Source: Chloroflexota bacterium (GTDB lineage: Bacteria > Chloroflexota > Limnocylindria > Limnocylindrales > CSP1-4). From it: a stretch of DNA of 8,739 nucleotides. Below, in pieces: positions 5,791 through 8,739 of the stretch. Every line of letters begins with the position of its first letter. Position 1 is the first letter of the stretch. Location of the stretch: assembly GCA_004298915.1 (NCBI GenBank), contig SCTE01000480.1, positions 1-8,739 of the forward strand, in the 5' to 3' direction. The notes under the pieces are model-generated. The model was not told the DNA's origin. It worked only from the letters and a program-made list of their open reading frames with translations, and did no database searches. Both the position numbers and the translations under genes were made by a program.

Positions 5791-7035
5791 TTACCGCCGG
5801 CCGTAGCGCTGGAAGACCCACCAGACACCGGCCCCGACCGCGATGATCAGCGCGACGCCCACCACGCCCCAGATGATCGATGTCTCGACCGTGTACCGGA
5901 TCTCGATCGAATCGTGGGCCGACGAATCGCCGCTCGCCGAGAGGGTCACGGTGTAGTCGCCGGCGATCGCATCGCCCGACGGCTTGATCTGGGCATTGAC
6001 CGTGACCGACTGCCCGGCCGCGATCGAGGCGATCGTCGGCTGGTCGAAGGTGACGTCCCACTTGCCCGGGCCCGTTCCGGTCAGGGTCACGTTGGTGATG
6101 TCGGCGGTTCCCGTATTGGTGAGAACGATGGCGATGGGGCTCGTGCTGCCCGCGGGCCCGTGCCCGTTCAGGCGGCTGTCCGAGGTATCCATGGTCAGGG
6201 TGTAGGTCCCGGTGATCTCGACCTGCAGGTCGTTCACCAGGGTCTGTCCGCCAACGCTCGTGGCGACCTGCATCTTGTAGGTCCCGGCGGCGACGTCCGC
6301 GGGTGGCGTGACGGCCACGGTGATTCCGGCCGACGAGCCCGCCTTGACCGTGGCTGAAGCGGCCTGGCTCTGGCCGGTCAGCGTGGTGTTGACGGTCCAG
6401 CCCGTGGGTCCGGCGCCGGTCGCCGAGTACGTCTGGTCCTCGGTTGTGTCGTTCTGGAGGGTCAGGCTGAAGTTGAACGATTGCGTGCTCGGGCCACGAA
6501 GCGCCGGGATGTCGTTCTTGATCGTCAGGGCGCCGGTCGCGTTCGGGTCGACCCGGACCACCAGCCGAAGCTCGGCGGAGCCGTTTCCGGCCACGCCGGC
6601 CAGCGTCATCGTCGTCGTCCCGGTCGCGTCGGCCGGCACGGTCATGTCGACCCGGATGCTGGTCGCCTGGGGGTCGCCGGCTGCGTTCGCACCCTGCGTC
6701 TCGACCGCATCGATGACGAACCCGCCGCCGTGGATGGCGGCTTTCCAGCTCGCGGGAGCCCCGGTCAGGGTCAGCGCGACCCGGTCAGGCGTCGGGGTCG
6801 AGATGGAGACGTTGAAGCTGACCGTGGCGCCAGGTGCGACGACGATCGCGGGGTACGGCGTGGTGACCGTCAACCCGCCGGCCGCCAGCGCGGTCGGGGC
6901 CAGCGACGCGAACGCGAGGGCGCCCGCGGCCAGGGCCGTCATGGCCTGCCGAATACGTGGATGAACGCGCCGGCGCGCCGGCGTTGAAGCCTCGATCCGG
7001 CCGCCAGAACCTTGAAGGGTCGTCATGCTCGCCAC
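5791..7035 (-). CDS. Secreted membrane-anchored NEW3-domain protein
   Basis: Encodes up to 414 residues. An Arg-rich N-terminus (ARRRVHPRIRQ, 20-30) is followed by a hydrophobic stretch and a likely signal peptidase site at APTALA/AGG (about 51). The outside part consists of three beta-sandwich-like repeats of NEW3/COG1470 character: about 53-165, 168-278 and 279-386. Each has features such as VAPGATVSFNVSI, TVPADATGT, VTPPADVAAGTY, NTGTADITNV and IAAGQSVTV. A C-terminal helix (IIWGVVGVALIIAVGAGVWW, 387-406) and a basic RYGRR end anchor it with the domains outside. NEW3 proteins often precede ABC ATPase and permease genes, as here, and are thought to act with the transporter at the envelope. 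Start choice: GTG 7035 has AGGAG only three bases away; ATG 7026 has it twelve bases away. Either leaves the signal peptide intact. First gene of the operon. Confidence 0.9.
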   Translation of the reverse strand: MASMTTLQGSGGRIEASTPARRRVHPRIRQAMTALAAGALAFASLAPTALAAGGLTVTTPYPAIVVAPGATVSFNVSISTPTPDRVALTLTGAPASWKAAIHGGGFVIDAVETQGANAAGDPQATSIRVDMTVPADATGTTTMTLAGVAGNGSAELRLVVRVDPNATGALTIKNDIPALRGPSTQSFNFSLTLQNDTTEDQTYSATGAGPTGWTVNTTLTGQSQAASATVKAGSSAGITVAVTPPADVAAGTYKMQVATSVGGQTLVNDLQVEITGTYTLTMDTSDSRLNGHGPAGSTSPIAIVLTNTGTADITNVTLTGTGPGKWDVTFDQPTIASIAAGQSVTVNAQIKPSGDAIAGDYTVTLSASGDSSAHDSIEIRYTVETSIIWGVVGVALIIAVGAGVWWVFQRYGRR

Positions 7036-7090
7036 GGTCTCCTCTTGCCTCGGTCATCCGAACATCGAACCATCCGCCAACGGGCGGGAT

Positions 7091-7107
7091 CTGCCTGTTG
7101 CAGGCGG
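7091..7107. repeat. Small inverted repeat in the leader of the NEW3 operon
   Basis: GCCTG-TTG-CAGGC (7093-7105) is a perfect 5-bp inverted repeat with a 3-base centre, extended by one further pair beyond a mismatch. It lies about 55 bases upstream of the NEW3 start and might be an operator or a leader hairpin. Such short repeats occur by chance, so this is weak. Confidence 0.25.
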
Positions 7108-7300
7108 GCGCGTCGCCGGCCGCACTCGGGGCCCCTCGCGGGACGCGCGTTGCGGAATCTGACAAGAGTGTGGCAGAACTGCAATAGCAGGCCGGCTAAG
7201 GCTCGATTGCGAGACCGCAACATGGGGCCGCGGGTCGGCACTCGCCCCCGAAATCGTGCCGCCAGCGCCCCCGGTGGTGGCTCTTCGCGCCCGCCGGTGG

Positions 7301-7353
7301 TTGACAGGTCCGCCTCCTGGCCGCATGCTGGTTCGGACAACTGGATCCAATTG
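7301..7353 (+). promoter_or_regulatory. Candidate rightward promoter with downstream palindrome
   Basis: A perfect TTGACA (7301-7306) is followed after 17 bases by CATGCT (7324-7329), which matches only three of six -10 positions. Immediately after it lies CAACTGGATCCAATTG (7338-7353), an imperfect palindrome with 14 of 16 positions symmetric, centred on GGATCC. A transcript would start near 7336, so the palindrome sits where a repressor operator would be. The first gene downstream is the zinc-ribbon protein at 7530, leaving a leader of about 190 bases. The -35 and spacing are good, the -10 is poor; treat as a candidate. Confidence 0.3.
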
Positions 7354-7529
7354 AACGGACGCAGGTAGAGCATCGATCGAGTTCCCGAGCGGAACAGGCG
7401 AACTCCCGCGAGACCGTTCGGACCCTCGAACCAGCACCGAATCGCCCATCACGCGATCCCGTGCACGCATCATGCCGTTGCCTCGAGCCCATCACGCTCG
7501 TCAGGCCGGCCAAAGGAACATCAGCAACC

Positions 7530-7718
7530 ATGCTTTCGCGATCACTGCACACCTCGACCATCGGTCGGGCTGCCTCCATGCGACGCCTTCGGCGGCGTCC
7601 AAGCCACTCCAACCGCCTCTTCTGCAGCACCAACGGCTGCGCCAGCTTCCTCGAGATCGATCTCGATGGACAGGCCGCCGTCTGCCCGGTCTGCGGGTTC
7701 CGCCGCCCGATCCACTGA
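7530..7718 (+). CDS. Small zinc-ribbon protein, unrecognised
   Basis: Encodes 62 residues from ATG 7530. The C-terminal half reads as a compact zinc ribbon: RLFCSTNGCASFLEID, then CPVCGFRR. This gives Cys-x4-Cys, a short strand, and Cys-x2-Cys-Gly, with the spacing of a treble or ribbon fold. The N-terminal half is basic and Ser/Arg-rich. ATG 7530 has AAAGGAA at 7511-7517, about 12 bases upstream. ATG 7578 would give a tighter 46-residue protein without a ribosome site, and ATG 7461 a longer one with an unlikely N-terminus. The gene ends six bases before a strong hairpin, which supports a real transcript end there. No function can be assigned; small zinc ribbons may act on RNA, in ribosome or polymerase partnership, or as metal stores. 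Residues 30-62 are the convincing part. Confidence 0.55.
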   Translation: MLSRSLHTSTIGRAASMRRLRRRPSHSNRLFCSTNGCASFLEIDLDGQAAVCPVCGFRRPIH

Positions 7719-7724
7719 TCCGCG

Positions 7725-7757
7725 AGACCCAAGATCGGCAGCAGGCCGATCTGGTCT
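7725..7757 (+). terminator. Strong hairpin after the zinc-ribbon gene
   Basis: AGATCGGC (7732-7739) and GCCGATCT (7745-7752) form a perfect 8-bp stem with loop AGCAG. The stem continues as AGACC (7725-7729) with GGTCT (7753-7757) across a two-base bulge (CA at 7730-7731), giving about 13 pairs. It begins six bases after the TGA at 7716-7718. No run of T follows, so classical Rho-independent termination is uncertain; in GC-rich genomes such hairpins can still end or protect transcripts. Confidence 0.5.
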
Positions 7758-7781
7758 GCGAGTACCTAGAACCGGGATCCT

Positions 7782-7827
7782 GACCATCGCCTGACGGAAC
7801 GCGACGCCGCGTCGACGCCCGATGGTC
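7782..7827 (+). repeat. Nested inverted repeats ahead of the aminotransferase
   Basis: GACCATCG (7782-7789) pairs perfectly with CGATGGTC (7820-7827) around a 30-base interior. That interior holds CGACG-CCG-CGTCG (7803-7815) and, overlapping it, the 10-bp palindrome GCGTCGACGC (7809-7818). The element ends 38 bases before the GTG start at 7866. It could be a leader RNA structure or a pair of operator half-sites. A further copy, TCGACCATCGG, lies at 7554-7564 inside the zinc-ribbon gene, and its complement covers 7819-7829. Confidence 0.4.
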
Positions 7828-7865
7828 GATCATCAGCGGGCCAACAGCCGCAGCGGTGACCCCTC

Positions 7866-8739
7866 GTGCAGACCCTCGATCGAACGCGTCTCGCCCAGTT
7901 GATGGAGCGGGAACAGGCCACCTTCGTCGAGCGCCACCCACGGGCCGGGGCGCTCCACGCCCGTGCGCTCGCGTCGCTGGTCGACGGCGTCCCGATGAAC
8001 TGGATGATCAAGTGGGCCGGTGCCTACCCCCTCTATGTCGATGTCGCGGCGGGTGCCCACTTCACCGATGTCGACGGGCACGACTACATCGACTTCTGCC
8101 TCGGCGATACCGGAGCGATGGCCGGCCATGGACCCGCGCCCACGATCGCGGCCGTCGAGCGCCAGATGCGCCGCGGGATCACCCACATGCTCCCGACGGA
8201 GGACGCCATCTGGGCCGGCGAGGAGCTGACACGGCGGTTCGGACTCCCCTACTGGCAGTTCACGCTGACCGCGACCGATGCGAATCGGTTCTCACTGCGC
8301 CTGGCGCGCCTGGTCACGGGTCGCCCGCTGGTCGCGGTCCACGATCGGAACTACCACGGGACGGTCGATGAGACGTTCGCCTCCCTCGAAGACGACGGGA
8401 CCGTCATCCCGCGACGCGGCAGCATCGGACCGCAGGTCGACCCGGCACTGACGACCCGGGTGGTCCCGTTCAATGACCTCGAGGCGCTCGACCGGGTGCT
8501 CATGAACGGGAAGGTGGCGGCGTTCCTCATCGAACCGGCCCTGACCAACGTCGGGATCGTGCTGCCGGATCCCGGCTACCTCGACGGCGTCCGGGAGATC
8601 ACCCGCCGCCACGGCACCATCCTGATCCACGACGAGACCCACACGATCTGCGCCGGACCCGGTGGCATGACCGCGCTCGGCGGTTTCGAGCCGGACATGC
8701 TGGTCATCGGGAAGACGATCGGCGGCGGCATTCCCGCCG
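7866..8739 (+). CDS. Class III PLP-dependent aminotransferase (partial, cut by window end)
   Basis: An open frame of 291 codons runs off the window. The in-frame TGA at 7857 limits the start to GTG 7866, which has GGTGA at 7855-7859; ATG 7902 is the alternative. The protein belongs to fold-type I, class III (aspartate aminotransferase family), closest in layout to glutamate-1-semialdehyde aminomutase. It shows FTDVDGHDYIDFCLGDTGAM at 66-85, RRFGLPYWQF at 123-132, YHGTVDETF at 163-171, LIEPALTNVGIVLPDPGYL at 221-239, HDETHTICAGPGG at 255-267 and GKTIGGGIPA at 282-291. Asp256 should hold the pyridine nitrogen and Lys283 the PLP aldehyde. The phosphate-binding SGTEA of GSA aminomutases is replaced by TATDA (135-139), so the substrate probably differs from GSA. 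About a third of the protein is missing to the right. No heme-biosynthesis genes are seen nearby. Confidence 0.9.
   Translation, partial: MQTLDRTRLAQLMEREQATFVERHPRAGALHARALASLVDGVPMNWMIKWAGAYPLYVDVAAGAHFTDVDGHDYIDFCLGDTGAMAGHGPAPTIAAVERQMRRGITHMLPTEDAIWAGEELTRRFGLPYWQFTLTATDANRFSLRLARLVTGRPLVAVHDRNYHGTVDETFASLEDDGTVIPRRGSIGPQVDPALTTRVVPFNDLEALDRVLMNGKVAAFLIEPALTNVGIVLPDPGYLDGVREITRRHGTILIHDETHTICAGPGGMTALGGFEPDMLVIGKTIGGGIPA

Larger units (their letters stand above)
7036..7529. other. 494-bp stretch without a convincing gene
   Basis: This separates the leftward NEW3 operon from the rightward zinc-ribbon gene and should hold both promoters. Frames on both strands here translate to Arg/Pro/Ser/Gly-rich sequence with no recognisable motif. 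Base composition is more mixed than in the genes, with AT-richer patches around 7145-7190 and 7330-7380. For the leftward operon the best promoter-like match is TTGCAG, 17 bases, CAGATT on the - strand, near 7157-7185, but it is poor. An AGAGGAGA ribosome site lies near 7039-7046 on the - strand. I checked for tRNA-like arms around 7410-7440 and found none that pair. Confidence 0.6.

Noticed and set aside
4722..5846. 374-codon + strand frame antisense to the ATPase
   Set aside because: It mirrors the ATPase gene and carries no recognisable domain.
7379..7405. GAGTTC and GAACTC 6-bp inverted repeat
   Set aside because: Only six pairs around a 15-base loop with no extension; expected by chance in a stretch of this size.
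7405..7445. tRNA-like T-arm motif (GGTTCGAGGG on the - strand)
   Set aside because: The flanking bases do not pair as a T stem and no acceptor stem, anticodon arm or CCA end can be laid out around it.
7054..7473. - strand frame of 139 codons in the gene-free stretch
   Set aside because: Arg/Pro/Ser-rich with no motif, and it overlaps the expected promoter zone of the NEW3 operon.
7196..7732. - strand frame of 178 codons antisense to the zinc-ribbon gene
   Set aside because: No recognisable domain; the opposite strand carries a clear CxxxxC and CPVCG ribbon with a hairpin after its stop.

Overview
The window is very GC-rich, with strong G/C preference at third codon positions, GTG starts and short intergenic gaps. 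The left-edge pair (DUF3090 family followed by SCO1664 family) is known from Actinomycetota and Chloroflexota. Together with the FGGY kinase, the NEW3/ABC cassette and the aminotransferase, this suggests an uncultured Chloroflexota or, less likely, an actinomycete-like bacterium. That placement is inference; no rRNA or other taxonomic marker is present.

Layout. (1) Bases 2-2765, + strand: the C-terminal part of a DUF3090 protein, an SCO1664-family protein with a kinase-like fold signature, and a complete FGGY-family carbohydrate kinase, all close together and probably co-transcribed. (2) Bases 2746-3411, - strand: a class I SAM-dependent methyltransferase, converging on the kinase with a 20-bp tail overlap. 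(3) Bases 3590-3718, + strand: a probable 42-residue single-span membrane protein, whose stop codon interlocks with that of the next gene on the other strand. (4) Bases 3715-7035, - strand: a tight three-gene operon, read right to left. It encodes a secreted, membrane-anchored NEW3-domain protein, an ABC ATPase and an ABC-2 permease, coupled by a 4-nt gap and an ATGA overlap. (5) Bases 7036-7529: a leader and intergenic stretch without a convincing gene, holding a candidate promoter with a palindrome. (6) Bases 7530-7718, + strand: a small zinc-ribbon protein, followed by a strong hairpin. (7) Bases 7866-8739, + strand: a class III PLP-dependent aminotransferase related to glutamate-1-semialdehyde aminomutase, cut by the window end and preceded by nested inverted repeats.

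How the genes work together. The NEW3 protein, ATPase and permease form one envelope export or membrane-remodelling machine of unknown substrate. DUF3090 and SCO1664 are a conserved pair of unknown function; in mycobacteria the same pair sits beside a phosphomutase-like gene, which would be expected just left of this window. The kinase and the aminotransferase look metabolic with unassigned substrates. I see no CRISPR array, transposase, tRNA, rRNA or obvious defence system. The parts least likely to be in existing annotation are the small membrane gene, the small zinc-ribbon gene with its hairpin, the structured leader of the aminotransferase, and the missing canonical start of the SCO1664 gene.
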